This document shows positions 1-11,059 of a DNA stretch of 64,000 nt, in pieces; position 1 is the first letter of the stretch; each line of letters opens with the position of its first letter. The notes below the pieces were generated by a model, which was not told the origin of the DNA, searched no databases, and saw only the letters and a program-made list of their open reading frames with translations. This DNA comes from Bathymodiolus brooksi (taxonomy: Eukaryota > Mollusca > Bivalvia > Mytilida > Modiolidae): NCBI GenBank assembly GCA_963680875.1, contig OY804579.1, positions 77,675,095-77,739,094 of the forward strand. Direction: 5' to 3'. The translations under genes were made by a program, and so were the position numbers.

Positions 1-159
1 AGCCTTGTGTGTTGATATTAAGGATTTTAATAACCTGAAGGTCTTATTCTAACGAGAAAGTCAACGTTACATCATTAATAAGATATCTTTCTCCTTGAAA
101 ATGACAATCAAAGTTCATTAATGAAAACTGTAGCTCATTGTGAGTGTTATTTCAAGAAG

Positions 160-284
160 AGTTTGAAGATACCACAGGGAGGTAATCAGAATCCGTATAT
201 CGAACTAAAGATCGAGTAACACGAACCCCACTAAAAACCGGGGGTGAACTCAGGTGCTCCGGAAAGGTGAAGCAGTTCCTGCTC
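160..284 (+). repeat. Family C dispersed element, short unexpanded copy
   Basis: It reads GAAGATACCACAGGGAGG, a TAATCAGAATCCG-like stretch, AACTAAAGATCGAG, ACTAAAAACCGGGGGTGAAC and GTGCTCCGGAAAGG. The same ordered blocks recur near 41.3 kb and 48.9 kb, which makes this a dispersed repeat. It holds one copy of the segment that is tandemly amplified at 39.4 kb and one copy of the segment that resembles the 59.5-kb repeat unit. No coding potential is apparent. Confidence 0.7.
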
Positions 285-331
285 AATTTTGTTTTCTTTT
301 ACGTGGATTGAACGTAACATTTTCTAACTAT

Positions 332-882
332 AACCGTGTTCACATATAGATCGATTGCGATTGGTTTAGGTTAGTTCGATTCAGTTTGAAACCGCTTTGT
401 GTTCAGATCGGATCGATCTCGAACCGATTGCAATCGTTTCCGGTAATGACCACTGTTCACACTGCTCATATGATTCCACCTCGAATCGATTCAATTTTCT
501 GTTGTCTTCCGGGCACGTGCCATCAACAGACTGTTGCTTGGATATAATCATGGCTGATCTTGCAAACAGAGTGTTGTTTATGCTTATTTGCATTTTAAAT
601 GCAATGATCGTTGACTTTATGACCAGAAGACTGCTTCAAAGGAGGATCTACAGACTTTTTATGCAATGCATGCCTAATGAACACGTTTTGAACCGATCTC
701 GAATCGATTTAGTTGTTCTCATCTAACTGTGAAGCGCTCTAGTTTAGAGCGATCTAATTTAGACCACATATTTTATGGGTCTCAAATTAGACCGATTGCG
801 ATCGATCTTTCTTTGGTGTGAACATTGAAATCGATCTCGAAGCGATCGCGATCGATCTAAATACGCTTAGTGTGAACAGGGT
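332..882. mobile_element. Candidate non-autonomous DNA transposon with short terminal inverted repeats
   Basis: The left end reads ACCGTGTTCACA and the right end is the inverse of ACCCTGTTCACACTAAGCG. The flanks CTATA and CTATG could be an imperfect 5-bp target duplication. The interior is rich in GATCGATCGCGATCG-like palindromes. An open frame at 397-726 contains a hydrophobic stretch followed by arginine-rich residues (roughly codons 60-95). That vaguely recalls the N-terminus of PIF/Harbinger-type transposases, but nothing diagnostic such as a DDE motif is present. The class is inferred. Confidence 0.4.
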
Positions 883-888
883 CTATGA

Positions 889-1590
889 ACAGCCTTTATG
901 CATCTCCGTTTTTACACGAGTTGCATATTAGGTAGATGTCGCAAAATCAGCATTGGACACCCAATAGTAGGGCATTGCAGTGCAAAGTGCGGAAGCTGAT
1001 TTTTATACCTCGAGATTGGAGGGTGATTGTGAAAATATTCCTCTACTAATATTCCGTACTAAAACTGGGGAAGCTGATTCTTATACCCCATTTTAAAAAC
1101 GAAGAAAAAATCAGCGAACTTTATTCTTTCAAGGACGACCAAGAATATTGAGAGTTTATTTAACCACACAATCATCATTCTGTAGCAGCTCTAAGATCAT
1201 GGCATGTGTACTTTACATTTTTAATTCCTTTTAAATATGTTTTATTTCTGGTCTTTGACATTCATGGACACTACATTACAGTTTTAATTATGGACAACGA
1301 AATATAAATTTATAAACTGTAATCAGTTGTGTATTGATTAAACGGATGTGATTAATCAATTGCATTTTTTCTTAATCTGTTTCCGCAGCACGTAAATTTC
1401 AATCAGTAAAGGTCAATTCAATTGTGTCACTAGGAAGTTATTTCGGAACCTCTCTGGCGTTCCTTGAAATACAATTAAATATATTGGAATCTGTTATTGA
1501 AAATTATGCAATCTGGTCGTGAACGTAAACATATGATATAGAAGCATTAATACTTAGTAAAATGTTTTCTGACAAATGGATAAATAGATC
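889..1590. other. AT-rich region without a recognised gene
   Basis: No convincing exon or named repeat is visible. The phrase GGAAGCTGATT followed by TTATACC occurs twice (about 990 and 1069), so part of the region is internally repetitive. Confidence 0.5.
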
Positions 1591-4370
1591 GTCATCCGAC
1601 AGCAATGGCCTGTAGTTGATCGTTTGTCTTTATACCGTGGAATTTGTGACATCCGACAAAAGAATTATGGTCACAAAGCATTTCTGTTAACAAATAAAAC
1701 CTGAGTATTCCGACATCCTGTGCAATCCGACACATTTCCCTGGTCCCTTGTTGTGTCGAATTAGATAGGTTCTGACATCCTGTACAATCTGACACATTTC
1801 CCTGGTCCCTTGGTGTGTCGAATTAGATAGGTTCTGACATCCTGTACAATCTGACACATTTCCCTGGTCCCTTGGTGTGTCGGATTAGACAGGTTCTGAC
1901 ATCCTGTACAATCTGACACATTTCCCTGGTCCCTTGGTGTGTCGAATTAGATAGGTTCTGACATCCTGTACAATCTGACACATTTCCCTGGTCCTTTGGT
2001 GTGTCGGATTAGACAGGTTCTGGCATCCTGTACAATCTGACACATTTCCCTGATCCCTTGGTGTGTCAGATTAGACAGGTTCTGACATCCTGTACAATAT
2101 GACACATTTCCCTGGTCCCTTGGTGTGTCGAATTAGATAGGTTCTGACATCCTGTACAATCTGACACATTTCCCTGATCCCTTGGTGTGTCGAATTAGAT
2201 AGGTTCTGACATCCTGTACAATCTGACACATTTCCCTGGTCCCTTGGTGTGTCGGATTAGATAGGTTCTGACATCCTGTATAATCTGACACATTTCCCTG
2301 GTCCCTTGGTGTGTCGGATTAGATAGGTTCTGACATCCTGTACAATATGACACATTTCCCTGGTCCCTTGGTGTGTTAGATTAGACAGGTTCTGACATCC
2401 TGTACAATCTGACACATTTCCCTGGTCCCTTGGTGTGTCGGATTAGACAGGTTCTGATATCCTGTACAATCTGACACATTTGCCTGGTCCCTTGGTGTGT
2501 CGGATTAGACAGGTTCTGACATCCTGTACAATCTGACACATTTCCCTGGTCCCTTGGTGTGTCGGATTAGACAGGTTCTGACATCCTGTACAATCTGACA
2601 CATTTCCCTGGTCCCTTGGTGTGTCGGATTAGACAGGTTCTGACATCCTGTACAATCTGACACATTTCCCTGGTCCCTTGGTGTGTCGAATTAGATAGGT
2701 TCTGACATCCTGTACAATCTGACACATTTGCCTGGTCCCTTGGTGTGTCGGATTAGACAGGTTCTGACATCCTGTACAATCTGACACATTTCCCTGGTCC
2801 CTTGGTGTGTCGAATTAGATAGGTTCTGACATCCTGTACAATCTGACACATTTCCCTGGTCCCTTGGTGTGTCGGATTAGATAGGTTCTGACTTCCTGTA
2901 CAATCTGACACATTTGCCTGGTCCCTTGGTGTGTCGGATTAGACAGGTTCTGACATCCTGTACAATCTGACACATTTCCCTGGTCCCCTGGTGTGTCGGA
3001 TTAGACAGGTTCTGACATCGTGTACAATCTGACACATTTCCCTGGTTCCTTGGTGTGTCGGATTAGATAGGTTCTGACATCCTGTACAATCTGACACATT
3101 TCCCTGGTCCCTTGGTGTGTCGGATTAGATAGGTTCTGACATTCTGTACAATCTGACACATTTCCCTGGTCCCTTGGTGTGTCGGATTAGACAGGTTCTG
3201 ACATCCTGTACAATCTGACACATTTCCCTGGTCCCTTGGTGTGTCGGATTAGACAGGTTCTGACATCCTGTACAATCTGACACATTTCCCTGGTCCCTTG
3301 GTGTGTCGAATTAGATAGGTTCTAACATCCTGTACAATCTGACACATTTCCCTGGTCCCTTGGTGTGTCGGATTAGATAGGTTCTGACATCCTGTACAAA
3401 CTGACACATTTCCCTGGTCCCTTGGTGTGTCGGATTAGATAGGTTCTGACATCCTGTACAATCTGACACATTTCCCTGGTCCCTTGGTGTGTCGGATTAG
3501 ATAGGTTCTGACATCCTGTACAATACGACACATTTCCCTGGTCCCTTGGTGTGTCGGATTAGACAGGTTCTGACATCCTGTACAATCCGACACATTTCTC
3601 TGGTCCCTTGGTGTGTCGAATTAGATAGGTTCTGACATCCTATTCAATCTGACACATTTCCCTGGTCCCTTGGTGTGTCGGATTAGATAGGTTCTGACAT
3701 CCTGTACAATCTGACACATTTCCCTGGTCCCTTGGTGTGTCGGATTAGATAGGTTCTGACATCCTGTACAATTTGACATATTTCCCTGGTCCCTTGGTGT
3801 GTCGGATTAGATAGGTTCTGACATCCTGTACAATCTGACACATTTCCCTGGTCCCTTGGTGTGTCGGATTAGACAGGTTCTGACATCCTGTACAATCTGA
3901 CACATTTCCCTGGTCCCTTGGTGTGTCGGATTAGACAGGTTCTGACATCGTGTACAATCTGACACATTTCCCTGGTCCCTTGGTGTGTCGGATTAGATAG
4001 GTTCTGACATCCTGTACAATCTGACACATTTCCCTGGTCCCTTGGTGTGTCGAATTAGATAGGTTCTGACATCCTGTACAATCTGCCACATTTCCCTGGT
4101 CCCTTGGTGTGTCGGATTAGACAGGTTCTGACATCCTGTACAATCTGACACATTTCCCTGGTCCCTTGGTGTGTCGAATTAGATAGGTTCTGACATCCGG
4201 TACAATCTGACACATTTCCCTGGTCCCTTGGTGTGTCGAATTAGATAGGTTCTGACATCCTGTACAATCTGACACATTTCCCTGGTCCCTTGGTGTGTCG
4301 AATTAGATAGGTTCTGACATCCTGTACAATCTGACACATTTGCCTGGTCCCTTGGTGTGTCGGATTAGAC

Positions 4371-5792
4371 AGGTTCTGACATCCTGTACAATCTGACACA
4401 TTTCCCTGGTCCCTTGGTGTGTCGGATTAGACAGGTTCTGACATCCTGTACAATCCGACACATTTCCCTGGTCCCTTGGTGTGTCGAATTAGATAGGTTC
4501 TGACATCCTATACAATCTGACACATTTCCCTGGTCCCTTGGTGTGTCGGATTAGATAGGTTCTGACATCCTGTACAATCTGACACATTTCCCTGGTCCCT
4601 TGGTGTGTCGGATTAGACAGGTTCTGACATCCTGTACAATCCGACACATTTCCCTGGTCCCTTGGTGTGTCGGATTAGACAGGTTCTGACATCGTGTACA
4701 ATCTGACACATTTCCCTGGTCCCTTGGTGTGTCGGATTAGACAGGTTCTGACATCCTGTACAATCCGACACATTTCCCTGGTCCCTTGGTGTGTCGGATT
4801 AGACAGGTTCTGACATCCTGTACAATCTGACACATTTCCCTGGTCCCTTGGTGTGTCGGATTAGATAGGTTCTGACATCCTGTACAATCTGACACATTTC
4901 CCTGGTCCCTTGGTGTGTCGAATTAGATAGGTTCTGACATCCTGTACAATCTGACACATTTCCCTGGTCCCTTGGTGTGTCGGATTAGACAGGTTCTGAC
5001 ATCCTGTACAATCTGACACATTTCCCTGGTCCCTTGGTGTGTCGAATTAGATAGGTTCTGACATCCTGTACAATCTGACACATTTCCCTGGTCCCTTGGT
5101 GTGTCGAATTAGATAGGTTCTGACATCCTGTACAATCTGACACATTTCCCTGGTCCCTTGATGTGTCGGATTGGATAGATTCTGACATCCTGTACAATCT
5201 GACACATTTCCCTGGTCCCTTGGTGTGTCGGATTAGATAGGTTCTGACATCCTGTACAAACTGACACATTTCCCTGGTCCCTTGGTGTGTCGGATTAGAC
5301 AGGTTCTGACATCCTGTACAATCTGACACATTTCCCTGGTCCCTTGGTGTGTCGGATTAGACAGGTTCTGACATCTTGTACAATCTGACACATTTCCCTG
5401 GTCCCTTGGTGTGTCGAATTAGATAGGTTCTGACATCCTGTACAATCTGACACATTTCCCTGGTCCCTTGGTGTGTCGGATTAGATAGGTTCTGACATTC
5501 TGTACAATCTGACACATTTCCCTGGTCCCTTGGTGTGTCGGATTAGACAGGTTCTGACATCCTGTACAATCTGACACATTTCCCTGGTCCCTTGGTGTGT
5601 CGGATTAGATAGGTTCTGACATCCTATGCAATCCGACACATTTCCCTGGTCCCTTGGTGTGTCGATTTAGATAGGTTCTGACATCCTGTACAATCTGACA
5701 CATTTCCCTGGTCCCTTGGTGTCGGATTAGATAGGTTCTGACATCCTGTACAATCCGACACATTTCCCTGGTCCCTTGGTGTGTCGGATTAG
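4371..5792. repeat. Higher-order duplicated block within the 62-bp array, first copy
   Basis: About 23 consecutive monomers here match, variant for variant, those beginning 1734 bp downstream (6105-7526). Markers include the CCTATACAATC unit at 4507/6241, the GATGTGTCGGATTGGATAG unit at 5160/6894 and the 2-bp-deleted unit at 5719/7453. The offset equals 28 units minus the 2-bp deletion. Confidence 0.85.
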
Positions 5793-6104
5793 ACAGGTTC
5801 TGACATCCTGTACAATCTGACACATTTCCCTGGTCCCTTGGTGTGTCGAATTAGATAGGTTCTGACATCCTGTACAATCTGACACATTTCCCTGGTCCCT
5901 TGGTGTGTCGAATTAGATAGGTTCTGACATCCTGTACAATCTGACACATTTCCCTGGTCCCTTGGTGTGTCGAATTAGATAGGTTCTGACATCCTGTACA
6001 ATCTGACACATTTGCCTGGTCCCTTGGTGTGTCGGATTAGACAGGTTCTGACATCCTGTACAATTTGACATATTTCCCTGGTCCCTTGGTGTGTCGGATT
6101 AGAT

Positions 6105-7526
6105 AGGTTCTGACATCCTGTACAATCTGACACATTTCCCTGGTCCCTTGGTGTGTCGGATTAGACAGGTTCTGACATCCTGTACAATCCGACACATTTC
6201 CCTGGTCCCTTGGTGTGTCGAATTAGATAGGTTCTGACATCCTATACAATCTGACACATTTCCCTGGTCCCTTGGTGTGTCGGATTAGATAGGTTCTGAC
6301 ATCCTGTACAATCTGACACATTTCCCTGGTCCCTTGGTGTGTCGGATTAGACAGGTTCTGACATCCTGTACAATCCGACACATTTCCCTGGTCCCTTGGT
6401 GTGTCGGATTAGACAGGTTCTGACATCGTGTACAATCTGACACATTTCCCTGGTCCCTTGGTGTGTCGGATTAGACAGGTTCTGACATCCTGTACAATCC
6501 GACACATTTCCCTGGTCCCTTGGTGTGTCGGATTAGACAGGTTCTGACATCCTGTACAATCTGACACATTTCCCTGGTCCCTTGGTGTGTCGGATTAGAT
6601 AGGTTCTGACATCCTGTACAATCTGACACATTTCCCTGGTCCCTTGGTGTGTCGAATTAGATAGGTTCTGACATCCTGTACAATCTGACACATTTCCCTG
6701 GTCCCTTGGTGTGTCGGATTAGACAGGTTCTGACATCCTGTACAATCTGACACATTTCCCTGGTCCCTTGGTGTGTCGAATTAGATAGGTTCTGACATCC
6801 TGTACAATCTGACACATTTCCCTGGTCCCTTGGTGTGTCGAATTAGATAGGTTCTGACATCCTGTACAATCTGACACATTTCCCTGGTCCCTTGATGTGT
6901 CGGATTGGATAGATTCTGACATCCTGTACAATCTGACACATTTCCCTGGTCCCTTGGTGTGTCGGATTAGATAGGTTCTGACATCCTGTACAAACTGACA
7001 CATTTCCCTGGTCCCTTGGTGTGTCGGATTAGACAGGTTCTGACATCCTGTACAATCTGACACATTTCCCTGGTCCCTTGGTGTGTCGGATTAGACAGGT
7101 TCTGACATCTTGTACAATCTGACACATTTCCCTGGTCCCTTGGTGTGTCGAATTAGATAGGTTCTGACATCCTGTACAATCTGACACATTTCCCTGGTCC
7201 CTTGGTGTGTCGGATTAGATAGGTTCTGACATTCTGTACAATCTGACACATTTCCCTGGTCCCTTGGTGTGTCGGATTAGACAGGTTCTGACATCCTGTA
7301 CAATCTGACACATTTCCCTGGTCCCTTGGTGTGTCGGATTAGATAGGTTCTGACATCCTATGCAATCCGACACATTTCCCTGGTCCCTTGGTGTGTCGAT
7401 TTAGATAGGTTCTGACATCCTGTACAATCTGACACATTTCCCTGGTCCCTTGGTGTCGGATTAGATAGGTTCTGACATCCTGTACAATCCGACACATTTC
7501 CCTGGTCCCTTGGTGTGTCGGATTAG
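6105..7526. repeat. Higher-order duplicated block within the 62-bp array, second copy
   Basis: This is the partner of 4371-5792 at an offset of 1734 bp. The match stops on the left where the neighbouring unit carries TTTGACATATTT and on the right where GACAGGTT becomes GATAGATT. Such block copying is expected from unequal crossing over or conversion. Confidence 0.85.
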
Positions 7527-7780
7527 ATAGATTCTGACATCCTGTACAATCCGACACATTTTCCTGGTCCCTTGGTGTGTCCGATTAGATAGGTTATGCC
7601 ATCCTGTACAATCCGACACATTTCCCTGGTCCCTTGGTGTGTCGAATTAGATAGGTTCCACTGTAATTGATAAGTTTCATTAACTCTTTAAGATGTACGA
7701 AAAATGTACGACAACACCACAAAACACGGTAATAAAATACAAACAATGCTTTTCTTTGTATAGCATTCATGCTTTCAGAC

Positions 7781-7867
7781 TTGGTACCATTACTTTGTAT
7801 GTGTAATTACTTTGGTCCATTACTTTGTATGTGTAATTACTTGGGTCCATTACTTTGTAAGTGTATT
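7781..7867. repeat. About 30-bp tandem repeat, three units
   Basis: Three diverged units of TTACTTTGTATGTGTAATTA plus a short GGTCCA spacer follow each other just beyond the satellite. Confidence 0.75.
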
Positions 7868-7869
7868 TA

Positions 7870-8730
7870 ATTTAATTGCATTACTTATTCTGAGTAATTA
7901 ATTGCATTAGACATTCCCTTTTAAGAGTGTTTGTGATAAAAGTTATCTATTCGCTTCAAATTCCAGTTGAGTTAGAGGGTAGTTGGGAATTAAAGGAATA
8001 TTGACGATGAAAAGAAAGTCAATGATCTATGTAGTCTGAATTGCATTTGATCATCACAGGCTGTGCGAAACACTTTGCTTACAATACACTAATAGATCTA
8101 TCCACTGGAATCGATGTTGCTGGAATAATTTAATATTTGACTGATAGTCTTGCCAAAGTTGACAGTATTGTCCTATTCATTTTCCAAATTTGTTAGACAT
8201 CATTGCATATATAAGTACATGTTTAAACCAAATATAAATTGACACCATTAATAGCTCCAGATGTGTGGCTTGTTAGTTTTATTTCTTCTGACAAGAAATT
8301 GATCCCGGGTCACTAAATCTTGGATCTGATATGGATGCCATTACATATCATATGTCACGTCATTTTCATACTGTGAAAATCTAGATTAAAGTGATGATTT
8401 TAATATAGTTAAAATGTAGTCATTATAAGTTCTATATATTTTACTGATTTGGTGTTTAATGTCAAGAGTTACTGTGATATTCACACTAGCCAGCTCATCA
8501 TACTGCATGAGCAAAGTTGCTTTTTCAAATAGCCTAATTATTGTGCATAGTAAGTTCTTCCAACAATTTCCTGTCATATTTTGTTTATTATGTTCTACAG
8601 TTTTATTCATCTACTTTTTCGTTACTTACTTGCAACTAACATTTATATGCAAGATAGATCGTATCATATATGCCAGTGCTCGATGCTTACGAACTATTTT
8701 AATCTTCCAAAAGAGCGATTTCAAGATTGT
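7870..8730. other. AT-rich region without a recognised gene
   Basis: The overlapping short open frames on both strands around 8386-8862 lack splice signals or recognisable domains. Nothing else is seen. Confidence 0.45.
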
Positions 8731-8766
8731 GCACGCACGCACGCACACGCACACGCACACACACAT
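8731..8766. repeat. (CA/CG) dinucleotide microsatellite
   Basis: A GCACGCACGCACGC tract grades into CACACACACA. Confidence 0.85.
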
Positions 8767-8841
8767 GCGATTGAAACCTTTGCTATTACGTTCTTAAATC
8801 TAAGATTGATCTCACTCAAGCTGAGCTATGTAACCTTAACA

Positions 8842-9005
8842 GATTTTGGCTATCCTGTTTAAGCTCTATCCTGTTTAAGCTCTATCGGCTATGGTTTTCT
8901 AGTTACAAAAGACATATATTATTTGACTTTCCAATCATTTGCGTTTGAGCATACCTGATGAATATTATTATACAAACGCGTCGTGAGCACTATATATCTA
9001 GGTTT
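8842..9005 (+). repeat. Family F dispersed element
   Basis: It begins with a 20-bp duplicated CTATCCTGTTTAAGCT and continues through TTTCCAATCATTTGCG, a TACCTGATGA-like block and ACGCGTCGTGAGCAC. Diverged relatives lie near 16.43, 18.06, 19.2 and 34.66 kb in the same block order, so it is a dispersed non-coding repeat. Confidence 0.55.
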
Positions 9006-9782
9006 TTATTTCTAAGAATGAGACGCACAAACCTGTAATCCATTTTCTACAACTTACTGCAAAGTATAAGAATAACACTCAATGCTACGACAAGAAGGTA
9101 TAGGATTTGTTCACGCCACGATATAGCTAATGTCAGCGTTAAACACCAACCAATCAATCAATTATAGCTACGACAAGGACCCAACTCAGTACATGGGTCA
9201 TCCTCTATATTACTGTCATCTACATCAAAACTGTCATCAGCTGAATTTGTTTTTGATTTGTGATTTTTTAATTTTCTAAGCAGAGATATATAATTGTTTA
9301 AGAATGACAACTTCAGAAGTAGGTGTTATTGAGCTTCCTTTAAAGATTAACACGAGAACCAAGCCATTAAAGACACATTAGATTTCGTTTGGTTATGAAT
9401 ATCTTAACTGCCGTTTAACACGAAGTTTATGATTAAAACAGAGAAAGTTTGCGTGTTAAGTTATATGTTCTAACCATTTGCTTCGTGTTTAATGAGTTTT
9501 ATAGATATCGTCTCAAATCTTGTCATTTTAAATTTGAAATATTGATACATGGCTTAATTTGTCCTTAAATTGAATTTGCATATTTGGAACAATGCCATAA
9601 TACTGGTATCATTGTCAACAACAACACGTACATGTATTTCTCCAGTAGTGGTGAATTAAACATGTGCAAAAAGAAGAAAAAAACATTTCATATATGCATG
9701 TCAAATAAATGAGTAAATATCTAATATAGTTTACATGATTCGTTTCTGGAGCAATATTCATCACGATTGGAATTTCATATAA

Positions 9783-10318
9783 TTAAAAATTGTTTGCGAG
9801 CAAGAAAACAAAAGCACCTACAAAGATGGCCTGAAATTGTTTAAGGGCAAGAAAACAAAAGCACCTACAAAGATGGCCTGAAATTGTTTAAGGGCAAGAA
9901 AACAAAAGTACCTACAAAGATGGCCTGAAATTGTTTGCGAGCAAGAAAACAAAAGCACCTACAAAGATGGCCTGAAATTGTTTAAGGGCAAGAAAACAAA
10001 AGTACCTACAAAAATGGCCTGAAATTGTTTAAGGGCAAGAAAACAAAAGTACCTACAAAGATGGCCTGAAATTGTTTGCGAGCAAGAAAACAAAAGTACC
10101 TACAAAGATGGCCTGAAATTGTTTAAGGGCAAGAAAACAAAAGTACCTACAAAGATGGCCTGAAATTGTTTGCGAGCAAGAAAACAAAAGCACCTACAAA
10201 GATGGCCTGAAATTGTTTAAGGGCAAGAAAACAAAAGCACCTACAAAAATGGCCTGAAATTGTTTAAGGGCAAGAAAACAAAAGTACCTACAAAGATGGC
10301 CTGAAATTGTTTAAGGGC
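9783..10318. repeat. 47-bp minisatellite, about 11 units
   Basis: The unit is CCTGAAATTG, TTTAAGGGCAAG, AAAACAAAAG, CACCTACAAAGATGG. Two unit types, TTTAAGGGC and TTTGCGAGC, are interspersed in a non-random-looking order, and CACC/TACC is a second variable site. Confidence 0.95.
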
Positions 10319-10721
10319 AGCTACGCCTAAGAGAGAAGAACAAATAGTTTTATTATTAATAACATTATTTAGGAACAGTAGCTTTCATTAACGAATACAA
10401 ATATATCTAATAAACCATGTCTTCGATATCTACGATTTTATTCAGTCATTCTCACTGTTATAAATGTACTGGTGGGTCGTTACACACTTATTGTATCGCA
10501 CGGGTGATGTTCATTATTGAAGACACTACTGTAGCTATGAACTGTAAAACAGCAATAAAAGCACTGTCCCGCAATTTGAATGTGTGTCCATATGTAATAT
10601 CGGACTGTCCACGTATTGATTTACATCCATATTCTTTCTTATTAATTAAATATTTTGTGGTAAACAATTGACCATTTAGATACAGAATGTAACCAGGTAT
10701 TCAATCTATTTTCTTCCTAAG

Positions 10722-11048
10722 CATATTAACCCTTCACGAGCGGTGCTCATCTTTTTAGTTTTTTGTGTTGTCCTAGTATGTGCTTTTACGTTCTTAGTTC
10801 TGTGTTGTGCTTTCCGGTACGATTTCCACATAAAAGCGATGTTCGGTTCGTCTGTAATTTAATTTACCGCCAGTTGTTTGAAGGAGGGTTCATATCTTAT
10901 TTATGTTATTTGTGTTTGATTTGCGGATAATGGTGTGGGTTTTTGTTTGTGTTACTTCCAGTGTCTTGTGTACCCACTGTTGCTAGTTTTTCTGGATTAT
11001 CTACATTTTTAAGTGCCCCTTCGGTGGTTTCTAACGTTTATTTACTAA
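10722..11048 (-). repeat. Family C dispersed element, reverse copy
   Basis: It contains GGTGCTCATCTTTTTAG, TTCTGTGTTGTGC, a GTGTCTTGTGTACCCA-like block and TTTCTAACGTTTAT, in the same order as copies near 13.1, 38.2 and 51.6 kb. Open frames inside are accidental. Confidence 0.55.
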
Positions 11049-11059
11049 TATTCTAACAT

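Larger units (their letters stand above)
1709..7657. repeat. 62-bp satellite array, about 96 units
   Basis: Nearly 6 kb is a head-to-tail array of a 62-bp unit that includes CATTTCCCTGGTCCCTTGG. Variants alternate between GGATTAGACAGG and GAATTAGATAGG, and one class of unit is 2 bp short (GGTGTCGG, near 5719 and 7453). Each unit contains CCTGTACAATCTGACACA and, about 18 bp later, TGTGTCGGATTAGACAGG, which are imperfect inverse complements, so every monomer can fold as a hairpin. Open frames on the minus strand arise from the repeat and are not evidence of a protein. The flanks (TTTCTGTTAAC with AAACCTGAGT on the left, GGTTCCACTGTA on the right) also bracket a lone unit near 32.7 kb. Confidence 0.97.

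Noticed and set aside
397..726. 109-codon plus-strand gene
   Set aside because: It lies within an inverted-repeat element, has no splice or promoter support, and at best is a transposase relic.
1592..7557. Recurring short minus-strand frames of CTGCQNLSN type
   Set aside because: They are translations of the 62-bp satellite, and identical frames recur because units are duplicated.
1709..7657. CRISPR-like array
   Set aside because: The units are contiguous without unique spacers, and the genome is eukaryotic.
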